This document shows, piece by piece, positions 23,158 to 34,169 of a DNA stretch of 64,000 nt. Source of the stretch: Cliona cf. orientalis (taxonomy: Eukaryota; Porifera; Demospongiae; Clionaida; Clionaidae); the NCBI GenBank assembly GCA_963930775.1, contig OZ005698.1, positions 1,488,001-1,552,000 of the forward strand, read 5' to 3'. Under the pieces are notes generated by a model that saw only the letters and a list, made by a program, of their open reading frames with translations, was not told where the DNA came from and did not search any database. The number at the start of each line of letters is the position of its first letter. Within the stretch, counting starts at the first letter, position 1. The position numbers and the translations under genes are program-made.

Positions 23158-24330
23158 TTAGTCTCCCAAAAGTGGCTCTTTGGGATCCAAATCGATCACT
23201 GAGAATGTTACTTTATTGCTGAGCTCTGTCGTTTCTGTTGAATGCTGTTCATTTGTCTTACTAGATAACTTGAAATTGATGCTTTTCTTGGCAGTGTTTA
23301 TAAAAATTTGTACCTTTTTTATCTGGGTTATTTTCTGTGCCAAGTGGTAGATAATGATGCCTATAAATAGCACAAATGTAATTCCAGTGGATGTGTATGT
23401 AATAGACACAATAGCAGCTGTGGAATTGATTCGGTAGAGAGTTGCTGCTGGCAAAATCACTGAATTCAATAAAAATGCAGTTTGAAGGAAATGGATCCAC
23501 AAAACTTTATAGACACCTCCAACAAGGGAAGTGTATGCTAGAAGGCACGTCACTACTATGACAGTAGATAGCAGGTTTATGGCAGGATCACCAAGTGTGT
23601 TAATTGAAAATATCAGGTAGAGGAAGACCCTTACTAAAAGCAGTAATCCAGTCCAGTAGCGATGTTTGATCTTGTACGGTCCAGTGTAGGCATCAAAGAG
23701 AGGCTGTAGCTTCACGACCCAGAAGAGAAGCTTGTAGTGAGAGATCTTTTGCAGCCACTGAATGCAGAGGAGGGACACTGTGTATGGAATGGAGACAAGA
23801 ACCAGCAAAAGTAGAGCAGCTACGAATAGTCCGGTGTGCTTTCCTTGTAGGTAGTCCACATTGCCATCATAGAGCCACACCCACCTTATGTATCCATCAG
23901 GGTAGACCAGCTGTGTTGATGAGAAAATTGTGATGATGATTCGGAGAAGCTTAGCATAAGAGAGAAGGAAGAGGGTGGCCAGCACTTGAATGGCGTTGTT
24001 ACCAAAGAGTCTGGAGACTCTAGTTGAATAGTGGCTAGCTACAATGATGGCTGTGACTATGATCCAAATGTATAGTGGAAAGAGAAACTGAAGCCAAGTT
24101 TTAGAAAAGGCATCTAGTCCATCGTAGAAGCAAATCTCAATTCCCAAATCCAGATTTAGCCATGCTATAAAGATACTAAGGAAAGAGTTAGATGCTTGAT
24201 GGGGGAAATAGACAGCATGATTCGCTCTGAGAATATTAGCGTAGAAGATTAATCCATTCATGGTACCAGTTGAGACCGCATATGAAGAAGTTTGAGGACA
24301 TTTGGCACCAGATCTCGCCTCTTCACACAT
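23158..24330 (-). pseudogene. Receptor-like array copy 3: 5'-truncated, chimeric 390-residue frame
   Basis: From the VSTGTMNG segment after membrane segment 1 to the C-terminus the family sequence is intact and open (residues 19-390). It has eight of the nine membrane segments and a full tail ending in KEPLLGD. Upstream of + strand 24278 family similarity stops. The frame continues in unrelated DNA to an ATG, giving an 18-residue start MCEEARSGAKCPQTSSYA. The ectodomain, signal peptide and promoter are missing. It could be a dead relic or a truncated membrane protein made from a new promoter. The open frame across eight segments is notable but may just reflect recent origin. Confidence 0.75.
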
Positions 24331-24372
24331 TCTACAGTATAGGAAATTTTCAAAGGTAGTGATGACAACAAT

Positions 24373-24529
24373 TACTGTGTTTATGCTTAATAGAATGCAA
24401 GCTAATTATAATTTTAAATTTTCTGGTAAAGGTCATCACGTGCTCCACTAAGATGCACTATGAAAAATCCTAGAATGCGAATTTTCTTGCGCTAATTAGA
24501 TCATGCATTTTATTAGCATAAACAAGGTA
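24373..24529. mobile_element. MITE family A, copy 2
   Basis: Ends TACTGTGTTTATGC and GCATAAACAAGGTA are inverted repeats. The interior TTCTGGTAAAGGTCATCACG is shared with the copies at 53053 and (inverted) 7246. It lies 43 bp upstream of the copy 3 start codon. Confidence 0.82.
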
Positions 24530-25044
24530 TACTCGACTAAGCATTACCCTAATTGACCATTAGATAATGGTCTATGCTAAAAATTAATAAACATTGAATG
24601 GTGGCTTTGATACACTCATGCACTGCAGTATAAAAAGTGCTTTCAAATGTAATGAGGCAGTTGATCCCCCAAAACCAAAGTTACACATGAGTAGAAAGGT
24701 ATTAACCTTTATGGTTACAGGAAACTGTACATACATGTAGCTATTACTGAGGAAACCTCACATACACAAGTTGTGTTCTGTGATACTTAGTAGTTGGTAG
24801 CTTATACCACTAAATACTTTCTGCATTCTATTGCTGACTAAGCATAGTACTAATTGGCAATTAGACGATGGCTAAATGGCTTGGTGATCAGTGCTACACA
24901 TACATACAAAAAGATCATAATTATGTTTTTAAAGGTAATGGCATTTTAATAGCAATAAACACACTAGATATACATTGCTGCAGAGAAATCACGCATTATT
25001 TTTGCACACTGTCCTGGTACATGTAATTTATGAAATGGTTTCAG
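24530..25044 (-). other. 3' flank block of copy 4
   Basis: This carries two units of the family's conserved 3' flank (GACCATTAGATAATGG near 24555 and GGCAATTAGACGATGG near 24855). On the minus strand CATAAA, a weak poly(A) signal variant, lies about 20 nt after the copy 4 stop. Confidence 0.55.
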
Positions 25045-28000
25045 TCACAAAAGTGGCTCATTGGGATCCAAATCGATCACTGAGAATGTTACTTTGTTGC
25101 TGAGCTTTGTCGTTTCTGTTGAACACTGTTCATTTTTCTTACTGGACAACTTGAAACTGATGCTTTCCTTGGAAGTGTTTATAAAAATTTGCACCTTTTT
25201 TACCTGGGCTATTTTCTGTGCCAAGTGATAGATAATGATGGCTATAAATAGCACAAATGCAATTCCAGTGGATGTGTATGTAATAGACACAATAGCAGCT
25301 GTGGAATTGATTTGATAGAGACTCGCTGCTGGCAAAATCACTGAATTCAATAAGAAAGCAGTCTCAAGGAAATGGATCCACAAAACCTTATAGACACCTC
25401 CAACAAGGGAAGTGTATGCTAGAAGGCACGTCACTACTACGACAGTAGATAGCAGGTTTATGGCAGGATCGCCAAGTGTGTTGATTGAAAATATCAGGTA
25501 GAGGAAGACCCTTACTAAAAGCAGTAATCCAGTCCAGTAACGATGTTCGATCTTGTATGGTCCAGTGTAGGCATCAAAGAGAGGCTGTAGCTTCACGACC
25601 CAGAAGAGAAGCTTGTAGTGAGAGATCTTTTGCAGCCACTGAATGCAGAGGAGGGAGACTGTGTATGGAATGGAGACAAGAACCAGCAGAAATAGAGCAG
25701 CTATGAAAAGTCCAGTGTGCTTTCCTTGTAGGTAGTCCACATTGCCGTCATAGAGCCACACCCACCTTATGTATCCATCAGGGTAGACCAGCTGTGTTGA
25801 TGAGAAGACTGTGATGATGATTCGGAGAAGCTTAGCATAAGAGAGAAGGAAGAGGGTGGCCAGCACTTGAATAGCATTGTTGCCAAAGAGTCTGGAGACT
25901 CTAGTTGAATAGTGGCTAGCTATAATGATGGCTGTGACTATGATCCAAATGTATAGCGGAAATAGAAACTGGAACCAAGTTTTGGAATAGGCATCTAGTC
26001 CATCGTAGAAGCAAATCTCAATTCCCAAATCCAGATTTAGCCATGCTATAAAGATACTAAGGAAAGAGTTGGATGCTTGATGGGGGAAATAGACAGCATG
26101 ATTTGCTCTGAGAATATTGGCATAGAAGATAAGTCCGTTCATGGTACCAGTTGAGACCGTTAGGTTGAGTAGCATGAGTCCAACCACAAGAATCACTCCT
26201 GCCACTGCGATGAGTGGAACTATGAGAGCTATCCAAGGAGTTGTGCACTGCTTGCATTTTGATGTTCCGAGCATGTGACTGAAGTTAGATTGACATGCTC
26301 CACAGAGAATGCCAGAGCGATGGAAAGCACACTGTTCATCTGGGTAGAGTAGATCAAGAGGTTGAGCGACTATGTCTGCAGTTGTGCAGTAGTCAAAAGG
26401 GCAATGGTCATGTACTATGACCCCTGAATGATTATGAAGGAGATGAGTGAAGGTAGCATTGACCCAAAATGGACTCTGTCTCTTGATTTTTAGTGTTTGA
26501 ATATCACACTCTATTCCAGCTTTCACTAGGGTTGGATTGCACTCACAAGACTTTGTAGAGTTGTTATACACTAATTCCATTGTGCAATGTTTTCTTTTCA
26601 GGAAGATATATAAACTTTGTGATGAGCTGCTACGCTCATTAGTTACAATTTGGAGCTTTAATAATTCTTCCTTTTCTGAAAAAAATGTGGTATATGATAA
26701 ATTGGTACATGTTCGCCCTACACTTTGTATTTGTTGATTTTTAGGGAGCTTCTCTTCCATTCTGTATTTAAACTCTGCATGGATGTTTGCAGGTACTGTA
26801 CCATTCCAGTGTCCCATTGCCACCACCTCAATATTGAATGTTTGACCTGGTAGTAAACTGATGTGTGTAATGTATATTTTTCTATATTTGTAACACTTTA
26901 GCTTAGAATGTTCACATGTGCATATTCGAAATGGTGTTGTAGCTGCTATGGACCAGTCTGTGCTAGCAGTTTTGTTGAATTTAATATCGTTGACATTGCC
27001 ACCACCGCCATACAAAGCGTCACCAGCTTGAAATGCTGTATTGTTGCTAAAATGGAAGGTTGGCTTCTTTAATGAGTTTGGGGTATTAGAGAAGAAAGTG
27101 TGATCATGAGATGGTCCGATTCTTGCATAATCAGAATCCTGTACATAGATTGCTCCTCCCACTATGCTGGCATAATTATTTGTGAAAGTCAAGTTGGTGA
27201 CTCCGCCATCAAATATTATGTGTGATTGAGCATAAAATGCCATCGCCCCTCCTCGTTTACCTCGGTTACTTGTAAAAAGGAATGTTGAACCTCCTTTGAA
27301 AATTACTTTCGTGTTAACAAAAGTGATTCCTCCACTCTGAGATCCCGTGTTATTCTCAAATAAAATCAAAGAATTAGCGAGGAACCTAATGTTGGAGTCA
27401 GCGCTAAGGAACGGTGATTCACCGTTGTTTATGTTATTGTGTCTAAATATGAAGTAACAATTCTTATGGACTGTAATATTTGTATATTTTTGTGTTATAA
27501 ATTCCATTCCGTTTCTTAGAAATGCAAAGGTACCTTCAATATTAACCACACTGTTGTCGTGAATGCGGATACCATTTAAAGTACCTAGTATTGTGACATT
27601 TCTTAGTGTAATATTTTGGCTTTTCATGAGTATTCTCTTCTGTGAGCTTTCAAAGCACACATTGGAAAGGAAAATGCGATTTATAATTGACCTTGATGTT
27701 TTACCTTCGCTAAAAAAGCTTACTTTACCTTCAATGAAATGCGAGTTTTCTATCATCAAATTGAAAATTTCAAGTTTTGAGGAAAATATTTTTCTTGAAA
27801 CAACTGATTCAAACTTTGAGAGACTGGTTTTACCGACAGATTTCAAACCGTTAATCTTTACAGTAGTTTTGAAAGAAGTGTATTTGAGGTATAGGTTGAC
27901 TTCGTTTTGAATCACACTGATATTTATCAACCTCACATGGATATGATATCTTGAATGCTGAAGTACAAGTTGCACTCCAAATGAATGCTCACCTATTGGG

Positions 28001-28713
28001 ATACATGAAGTATAACCAATTCTGGTTTTGTTAGCTGAATCAGTGAAATTTGAATTATAAATTGCTATATTTGTGTCACTTAATGCTGTACTTTTGCTAT
28101 TTGTCGAACAGACATAGATGCTCCCATGAATATTATGAGAGATGTAAGAGTGCGTTAAAATAGTTTGACCTTGTGGATTTATGAGAATCAGCCCAATTCC
28201 ATTTCCGTCTGTGATTATGATATTGCTAATATTTACATCTGTTGAATAATTTAAAAGTAGAGTGAAGGTGATGCTTCTTCTTTTATGATCAAAAAAATAA
28301 AAATCACAAGTTTGACATGATCCACATTCTTTGAAGACTATACCTGCTATAGTCAGGTTGGTGATAAAGTTGAACTCGAATCCAATGCTTCCATTGCTGC
28401 ACTTGATAGTAGCCCCTGCACTTGAGTTAGCAGCTATCAGGGCAAAATTGGTGGCATTGCTGATAGAGAGAGTCTTGTTGACTGCACTTGTACAAGTATG
28501 AGTGCCTGGAAGCAGTGCTATTGTGGTATTGGACGCTTGACCAGACAGTAGGTCATGATTGATTAGCTTTGTCAGATGGTAGCAGTTTTCTTCTTCGGGA
28601 CAGTGGGTGAGTGGCTGGTCTTCCGGTAGTATATAGATGACTCTCTCCTGCTGAGCTAATGTTACTTTACCTAAGTACAACATACATATTATTATATTAG
28701 CTAGTAAAAGCAT
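25045..28713 (-). CDS. Receptor-like array copy 4: intact 1222-residue Pmp-repeat/9-TM protein
   Basis: Single-exon gene of unknown function. Residues 1-21 are a signal peptide (MLLLANIIICMLYLGKVTLA). About 22-450 form a beta-helix-like ectodomain with many NxS/T sites. About 450-610 hold Pmp-like repeats (FENN, GGIT, FTSN, GGAM, FTNN, GGAI, FSNN). About 720-826 is a Cys-rich module (CECNP; CGACQSNF; CKQC). W827 precedes membrane segment 1 (828-852), and about eight further hydrophobic segments follow to about 1162. The 60-residue tail ends DPNEPLL. This predicts a cell-surface protein with an extracellular N-terminus. The fold resembles pectate-lyase-type helices and chlamydial Pmp repeats by motif only. 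The membrane part does not show GPCR signature motifs that I know. It is one of two undamaged copies. The start is supported by the signal peptide and TATA spacing. Confidence 0.85.
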   Translation of the reverse strand: MLLLANIIICMLYLGKVTLAQQERVIYILPEDQPLTHCPEEENCYHLTKLINHDLLSGQASNTTIALLPGTHTCTSAVNKTLSISNATNFALIAANSSAGATIKCSNGSIGFEFNFITNLTIAGIVFKECGSCQTCDFYFFDHKRRSITFTLLLNYSTDVNISNIIITDGNGIGLILINPQGQTILTHSYISHNIHGSIYVCSTNSKSTALSDTNIAIYNSNFTDSANKTRIGYTSCIPIGEHSFGVQLVLQHSRYHIHVRLINISVIQNEVNLYLKYTSFKTTVKINGLKSVGKTSLSKFESVVSRKIFSSKLEIFNLMIENSHFIEGKVSFFSEGKTSRSIINRIFLSNVCFESSQKRILMKSQNITLRNVTILGTLNGIRIHDNSVVNIEGTFAFLRNGMEFITQKYTNITVHKNCYFIFRHNNINNGESPFLSADSNIRFLANSLILFENNTGSQSGGITFVNTKVIFKGGSTFLFTSNRGKRGGAMAFYAQSHIIFDGGVTNLTFTNNYASIVGGAIYVQDSDYARIGPSHDHTFFSNTPNSLKKPTFHFSNNTAFQAGDALYGGGGNVNDIKFNKTASTDWSIAATTPFRICTCEHSKLKCYKYRKIYITHISLLPGQTFNIEVVAMGHWNGTVPANIHAEFKYRMEEKLPKNQQIQSVGRTCTNLSYTTFFSEKEELLKLQIVTNERSSSSQSLYIFLKRKHCTMELVYNNSTKSCECNPTLVKAGIECDIQTLKIKRQSPFWVNATFTHLLHNHSGVIVHDHCPFDYCTTADIVAQPLDLLYPDEQCAFHRSGILCGACQSNFSHMLGTSKCKQCTTPWIALIVPLIAVAGVILVVGLMLLNLTVSTGTMNGLIFYANILRANHAVYFPHQASNSFLSIFIAWLNLDLGIEICFYDGLDAYSKTWFQFLFPLYIWIIVTAIIIASHYSTRVSRLFGNNAIQVLATLFLLSYAKLLRIIITVFSSTQLVYPDGYIRWVWLYDGNVDYLQGKHTGLFIAALFLLVLVSIPYTVSLLCIQWLQKISHYKLLFWVVKLQPLFDAYTGPYKIEHRYWTGLLLLVRVFLYLIFSINTLGDPAINLLSTVVVVTCLLAYTSLVGGVYKVLWIHFLETAFLLNSVILPAASLYQINSTAAIVSITYTSTGIAFVLFIAIIIYHLAQKIAQVKKVQIFINTSKESISFKLSSKKNEQCSTETTKLSNKVTFSVIDLDPNEPLL

Positions 28714-28800
28714 CGTGGTGGTAGCAGTCCTTCATGTACTATTATAACTTAAAGCGATCAGTACATGCATGGATAGTCTTTTATAGCAAATTATTTTCTT
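28714..28800 (-). promoter_or_regulatory. Copy 4 core promoter, TATAAAAG
   Basis: A consensus TATAAAAG sits on the minus strand at 28778-28785, 65-72 nt before the ATG. The rest of this flank is more diverged from the other copies. Confidence 0.7.
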
Positions 28801-29008
28801 TATTGATACTATTACTATTGTCATGCATACTAATGTTACTGGGAAAAATGACTGGCCTCTTTGTATGGCTTAGTGAGTCAGTCAACAAATTTTCCCAAAG
28901 TTTCAATGACAGTTTAAATTATATATTGAAGTTACTAAGGTGTATATAGACAGTTTAAATTATATTATGTTGAAGTTACTAAGGCATAATATTCATACCA
29001 CAAACATA

Positions 29009-29343
29009 GGCGTAGGAAGATACTGAAGGTTGGGGGGGCTGAATAAATGATTGCGCGCGAAGCGCGCGCAAATTTTTGCGACCACGCCTACTTTGTGTCA
29101 AACCACGCCCATTTTTGCACGATCGAGGCTGCTATCTTGATGATGACGAACTGTAGATCAAGTAGAATACATTTGGCAGCTATTGAGGCACATTTTACTC
29201 ATATTATCAGGCCAGGTAAGAAATCTGTGTTATAACAATACTGGGCTGAGAGAACTTCCCAAGTTTTACTAATCTGAGAATATGGACTGACATAACTAAC
29301 AAGGGGGGGCGCCAGCCCCTGGAGCCTCCTCGTTTCCTACGCC
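29009..29343. mobile_element. MITE family F, about 335 bp
   Basis: Ends GGCGTAGGAA and TTCCTACGCC are inverted, with GGGGGGGCTG near the left and GGGGGGGCGCCAGCCCC near the right. The interior contains GCGCGCGAAGCGCGCGC, a GC palindrome, and repeated CCACGCC words. No coding content is recognised. Confidence 0.7.
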
Positions 29344-29464
29344 ACTGACAAACTGATGCATCTTGTACAGAGAGGCAATTCCCTATTTATCATAGAATAT
29401 TATAACGTACCGTATGTTACAGTTGGAACTGCCTGCCAATAAACACTTTCAGTGTATGTTATAG

Positions 29465-29621
29465 TTAGACTATGGCCTATAGTAGACTCAGAGTGGTTTA
29501 TTTGAATTATACAGGTCATTGAGAGGTGCATGGGCATTTAAACCATGCACGAGGCAAAGCTGCATGAGTATTTTAAATGCCTCATTATCAAGTATACAAT
29601 CAAATGAACGCCATAGTCTAA
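29465..29621. repeat. Hairpin MITE family E, copy b
   Basis: TTAGACTATGGC at the left pairs with GCCATAGTCTAA at the right. The interior GGTTTATTTGAATTATAC and ATTTAAACCA segments match the copy at 22783. Confidence 0.8.
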
Positions 29622-31307
29622 GTGGCTGTATGTACCTTGTACTCTCCCATGGTATAGCTGCTGTGGTTCATGCAACTGGCCTATGCAATTAATATACCCT
29701 ATACTATTAGATAATTATTATATATAATATATAGAGTATAACTGCCATACCATGGCCACAGGGCAGACACTGGTTTTCTTACAGGCGGTGCCTTTGATCT
29801 TTCAGCTAATCATATATACTATAGTACAAATACATGTATATTACTAAATTATTGGACCATGCAGGTATTAGCCTTTAATGAGATGATGAAACTTACTGCA
29901 TGCATCACAAGCAGGATTCATGATAATAATCATGCATGCAATTACATAATATTTACTTGAAGTCGACTAGTCTTGTAGTCCTTTACACCGAGTTATAATT
30001 ATTATAATACAATGGGAAATTAAAGTTTAGCAAGGTTTTTTCTGATTAATTTTGGCAAATTAGGTAAAATTGAACTTGATTCATCAATTTGCATATGCGG
30101 TGCTAAGTATTCATTACTTAATTCACCAAATTGAATGCTGAGAGTCATTCTGCATGCCAGACTAAATAATTTACTTTTAATACTTACTAAAGTTTCCTAC
30201 TATGTGGTATAATAATTATAATTGCATGTGTTTAATCTACAGTCAGCAAGACTTGCAGCTGGGAAGCATCTCCATGCAAGAAGAAAATGACTGAACATCC
30301 TTTAATTAACGGTATCGATATACTGATATAATATCAGATGTGAGTATAATGTACATGACATGTATGGAGCTTATTTTATACCCAAAACCCCCCTTATAGA
30401 GTTCAGTTTTGCAACCGTTAATGATTCAGTTGCTGCGTGAATGGACAACCAGTGCATGAAATCATTGGGCATTCAGAACTGAAGAAATGATGGAAAACTC
30501 AATACTGACTATTGAACTAAAACTGACGGTGGACGAAAACTGAATACTGACAGCTGAATAACTGGGGTAGCTATACTATATACAACGAAAAATATTTTTC
30601 AGACGATCAATTTTCTTATATAGTCCGTGTCCTAACCTGGAGGGCATGCGCTCTCCTACAAGTTCAGAAGACTCACGATTGGTCAGAATTGTTGCACCGT
30701 GTGCACAAACGAGGTTGCTAGGGCCTAGGGGTCATAGAGATGCATCACTCTGGAGATGCATTCTCGAGCGGCTCGAGCGAGCGGCGCAAGCGCCGCGCAT
30801 TTTGACAGGGGATTGACTACATTCACAATGATCGGTGCGGTGACGTCATTGATTCGTCACGTGAACCGCTTCGGTGAGCGCAACGTGAGCTTGCATGATG
30901 GCGATTGATCGCAGCTAGGCTGGCAACCCCGACGTTCGTGGGGCAACAAGTATGAAATAAAAAAGAAAAGCACAAATGAAAGAGGTAAATAATATTATAG
31001 TCATTATTAAGTAACTAGCTACATCTGGATGATAGGTTTCAGTACCTTCTAATGGCGGGGGGTGCTTTGGTTGCTTTTTTTTGAAGTAGTGGTCACCAAA
31101 TTGGCAATGGAGATCTCTCTTTTCCCCAGTAATGAAGGGTGTATTATCAAAATGCAGTCGTTACCAGGCTCTCTTTTCCCCTCCCCCAAGAGAGCCTGGG
31201 GACGAGGCTAAATAATAATAAGCTCCGTAGTACATGATCATGACATGTACATGTCATATGCATAATCTCCCATTATAATTATAGCAAAGTATTTATTGTA
31301 TTAATTT
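29622..31307. other. Intergenic, no gene; GC palindrome and hairpin
   Basis: AT-rich DNA, apart from a GC-rich patch at about 30766-30805 with CTCGAGCGGCTCGAG and GCGGCGCAAGCGCCGC (perfect stem) and a hairpin at 31163-31214 related to that at 18702. No coding region is recognised. Confidence 0.55.
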
Positions 31308-31738
31308 TATGGCGGATAATTTTCAGGGGTGCTAATTTTTGTGGAAAGTCCGAGAAGGCCCTCAATTAATTTTTGCCAGTTTAAATTTTGTGGTGGCAAC
31401 CAGTTCAGGGATGTGGCACAAGTGATGATGTACTCTGATACACACGCTCGATTTTGCTGTGATTCTTCTTTGTCACTAAGCCATATCTGCAGAAACGTGG
31501 ATAAATAGCTTGAGATATAAGAATATTAATGTTGAAGATGCCATTTCAAGTTGCTGGATGACAGTGGCTTGCTAATACTGGGAAGTGTCACTGTTGGCCT
31601 CGCTGCCATGATATTCTTGGCTACGCCCATCATCATGGACTCGCATTAATTTTTATGGGTGGGAAAATTTCGTGACTGCCAGGTCAATCACGAAAATAAC
31701 AAAAATTAGCACCCCACGAATTAAAATTACCTGCCATA
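31308..31738. mobile_element. MITE family G, about 430 bp
   Basis: Left TATGGCGGATAATTTTCAGG and right AATTACCTGCCATA are inverted, with the subterminal GGGTGCTAATTTTTG repeated inverted as CAAAAATTAGCACCCC. TA is present at both borders. No transposase frame. Confidence 0.82.
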
Positions 31739-31827
31739 CAGTATATACTTTATGTTAAAATTAATGATTATTTTAATAGGAGTCTATAATTATTATAATA
31801 AGCCCTTGTTAAAATCAATGGTGACAG

Positions 31828-32344
31828 TTATTTCTCTATTTTATAAACTGACACTGATAATGTTTGCTCTCTCAAGAGTAGCTGCCTATGGATATTTTCC
31901 TTGAGGCATTGAATGAATGCTTGAGTCCTCTCCAGTTCAGACTGAATCTCCCCATAAAAGCGTCTTGACTCCTGTAAGAGTTTAGCATTGGATCTATCAT
32001 AATGCTGGTACTCCACCGAAGTCAAAGGGAATGCAGATTTTCTTCTTGGTGGCTCTACACCCTCCACCACATACATAGCTCTGTCTAGTGTAGTTAATGG
32101 GTAGTGAGCTCATGTAAGGTGTATCTAGAAACTGAAAGTTAATCCAATTATTATAATTAGGGTTGTTATTGCCAGTTTTTGCTGAGTCAACATCTTCAGC
32201 TTCTCGTCCCTTTTGTTCTGCCAGCTGCAGGAGAGAGGCTTTCTCTCTCATGAAGGTCGACCACACCCTCCATCCACTGCTAAAACACTGGTTCATACAG
32301 CTGCCACTGCCCGGAATGAGCCTCTGCATGTAAGGCCGACACAA
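31828..32344 (-). pseudogene. Coiled-coil gene fragment, copy b
   Basis: The downstream piece (32076-31828) reads MYVVEGVEPPRRKSAF, then a charged helical segment with RFYGEIQSELERTQAF and LKENIHRQLLLREQ, to a stop at 31828. An upstream piece (about 32344-32160) reads FSSGWRVWSTFMREKASLLQ in another frame. An intron or a frameshift must lie between them; a TGA precedes the second piece in its own frame. I do not recognise the protein. Copy a at 21190-21720 is more decayed. It may be the 3' end of a real gene elsewhere carried here by segmental duplication. Confidence 0.55.
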
Positions 32345-32497
32345 TATGGTTCTCCATCCACTTCACGGTCCTTGATGGCGAAGAAGAAACAACTTGTGGA
32401 TGCTTAGGTGAGGAGACTTGTCACTGGCATGTATAGATTGTGGATACAATTAATTACACGTATATCTGTGCATATATAATGATTATTATGTTTCTGC

Positions 32498-33148
32498 TTT
32501 GATGGAGACATCTCCATGCTGGAGGACGAAGGTCAAAGGTGATAGCTGTGAACCAAAAACTGAGAAAAATTACTGAACTTGTGAAGGTGTGTGTGTGCCA
32601 ATGTGTTGATTGATATGAGAATTTTACCAAACACCTTAACTGTACATATTAAAACTGTGATTTGAAAAGTGTGAACCCTCCGCCATCATAATCTATATCA
32701 CTGCCACTGCATGCATGTACATGTGTACTGTAGCTACCAATGCCAGCTGATGAGCAGTCTAACAAACTTCCAAGACAAGTAAATAATACCGGTCTTTTAC
32801 CAGATGCTGATCCATCCTGATAGTAGCTAGATATTACTAGTATTCTCATGAAATTTAATATTATCCACTATGATTTTTCTGCCCACCCACCCAAGATCAT
32901 TTGCCTCAATTTCCTCCTGGGATCTAACAGTAAACAAATTATTTGAAAGGTTGCCACTGCCATTGGTGTAATATATGTTGTTTCTTGTAGGAATTGCGTC
33001 ACATTCTCCAGCAGAAGATAGCCAATCCATCGATGGAGCTGTACTACCCTCACAGGCGTACCCTTTCCCCAACCTCCAAGCTCATTGAAGCAATCATTGA
33101 CCTCATCACAACAGAAGACTGCTCAGAACAGGTACATATGTACATGTA
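32498..33148 (+). pseudogene. Genomic duplicate of DHX36 exon 18 (3' part) - exon 19, copy b
   Basis: Remnant of exon 18 (GGAGACATCTCCATGCTGGA, then a shortened remainder) with frameshifts, followed by intron 18 sequence and, from 32991, exon 19 beginning ELRH. The exon lacks the bases for QMDA. It is flanked upstream by the same coiled-coil fragment as copy a, so the two loci descend from one composite segment. It also lacks MITE B. Confidence 0.87.
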
Positions 33149-34169
33149 GGGGGATATCTCACTCATTTTTTCTCTTTAGCTTTGTAGTTTGTGCGAGGGG
33201 GAGCTTGAGATGTGTGCCTGTATAATATACCGAGCCCTTGTATTGAATACTCATGTACCTGTACATGAAACATATATCTTTGTCTACTTCCAATAGATAC
33301 ATTTGCAGGGGTAAATGTGGTTCTAACTTTTGTGGCAACAACGAAAGTTTGTTAACGATAAAAATTTCCCAATCTGCATTAGCTGCATGGGCTGTGTGTA
33401 ATCACTGGACTGGACTGGTGGACTGGATCACTGGACTGGAGTACTGGACTGACCTCCTTTTCCCCTGATTATGCATGCATATGCATGCAATTAGTGCAAG
33501 TGGTGGAAGACCATGAAGACTAGTGATATATGTTGTATAATTAGCAAGTTACAAGCTCCGTGCCAGAATATTATTGAAACAATGGGGATACCTGGGGCCA
33601 AGGCAATAATACTTTTTTCTTAGAAATGGATAAGAATTTAAATTAAGAGAATAGGGTAGTTTACACCGTGCACACTAGGAGACTCAGAGGCAAAATTTGT
33701 TCTCAAATTCCTTGATTGATCATGTGCGGATTGATATTATAATAGTGGCAAGCAAAACCATTCAGGAATTAGCTAGCTTATTGTACACAGAAAGAATAGC
33801 TATATATACATGTTGTGCCTCAAAGATTCTCAGTAATTGCTAGCTGCAATACAGGATACATTACACGTGGTCCCCATAAGGTATTTCAGGCTCAGAGATG
33901 GATTCTCTAAGCAGCGTTTTTCTTCCTAGCAATTGGGGGTATTGGCCTGGCATCATGGCCTATAGGTTTAGAGCTATTAATTACTCAATGTCGGCATAGG
34001 TAGAGCTTTAAAGTTGAGGCTTCACTCCCAAATCAAACCCTCCTGGTATGCGTTATTCTTGGCCCTTGGGGAGGACACTTCCACTTGTCTAGCTATACCA
34101 GGCACTGTTGCTAATCGATAGACAATAAGGCATAATAATATATTATTATATTTTTGGAATCAGTGGGAA
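33149..34169. other. Intergenic, no gene recognised
   Basis: The first 200 bp match the DNA after the other DHX36 duplicate (TAGATACATTTGCAGGGGTA). A short CTGGACTGG tandem repeat lies at about 33402-33451. At 34169/34170 the sequence switches abruptly to the membrane domain of copy 5. Confidence 0.5.

Noticed and set aside
25045..28713. Chlamydial or other bacterial contamination as the source of the Pmp-like genes
   Set aside because: The genes sit next to a spliced animal gene and its duplicates, have TATA boxes and poly(A)-like signals, and are interrupted by eukaryotic MITEs.
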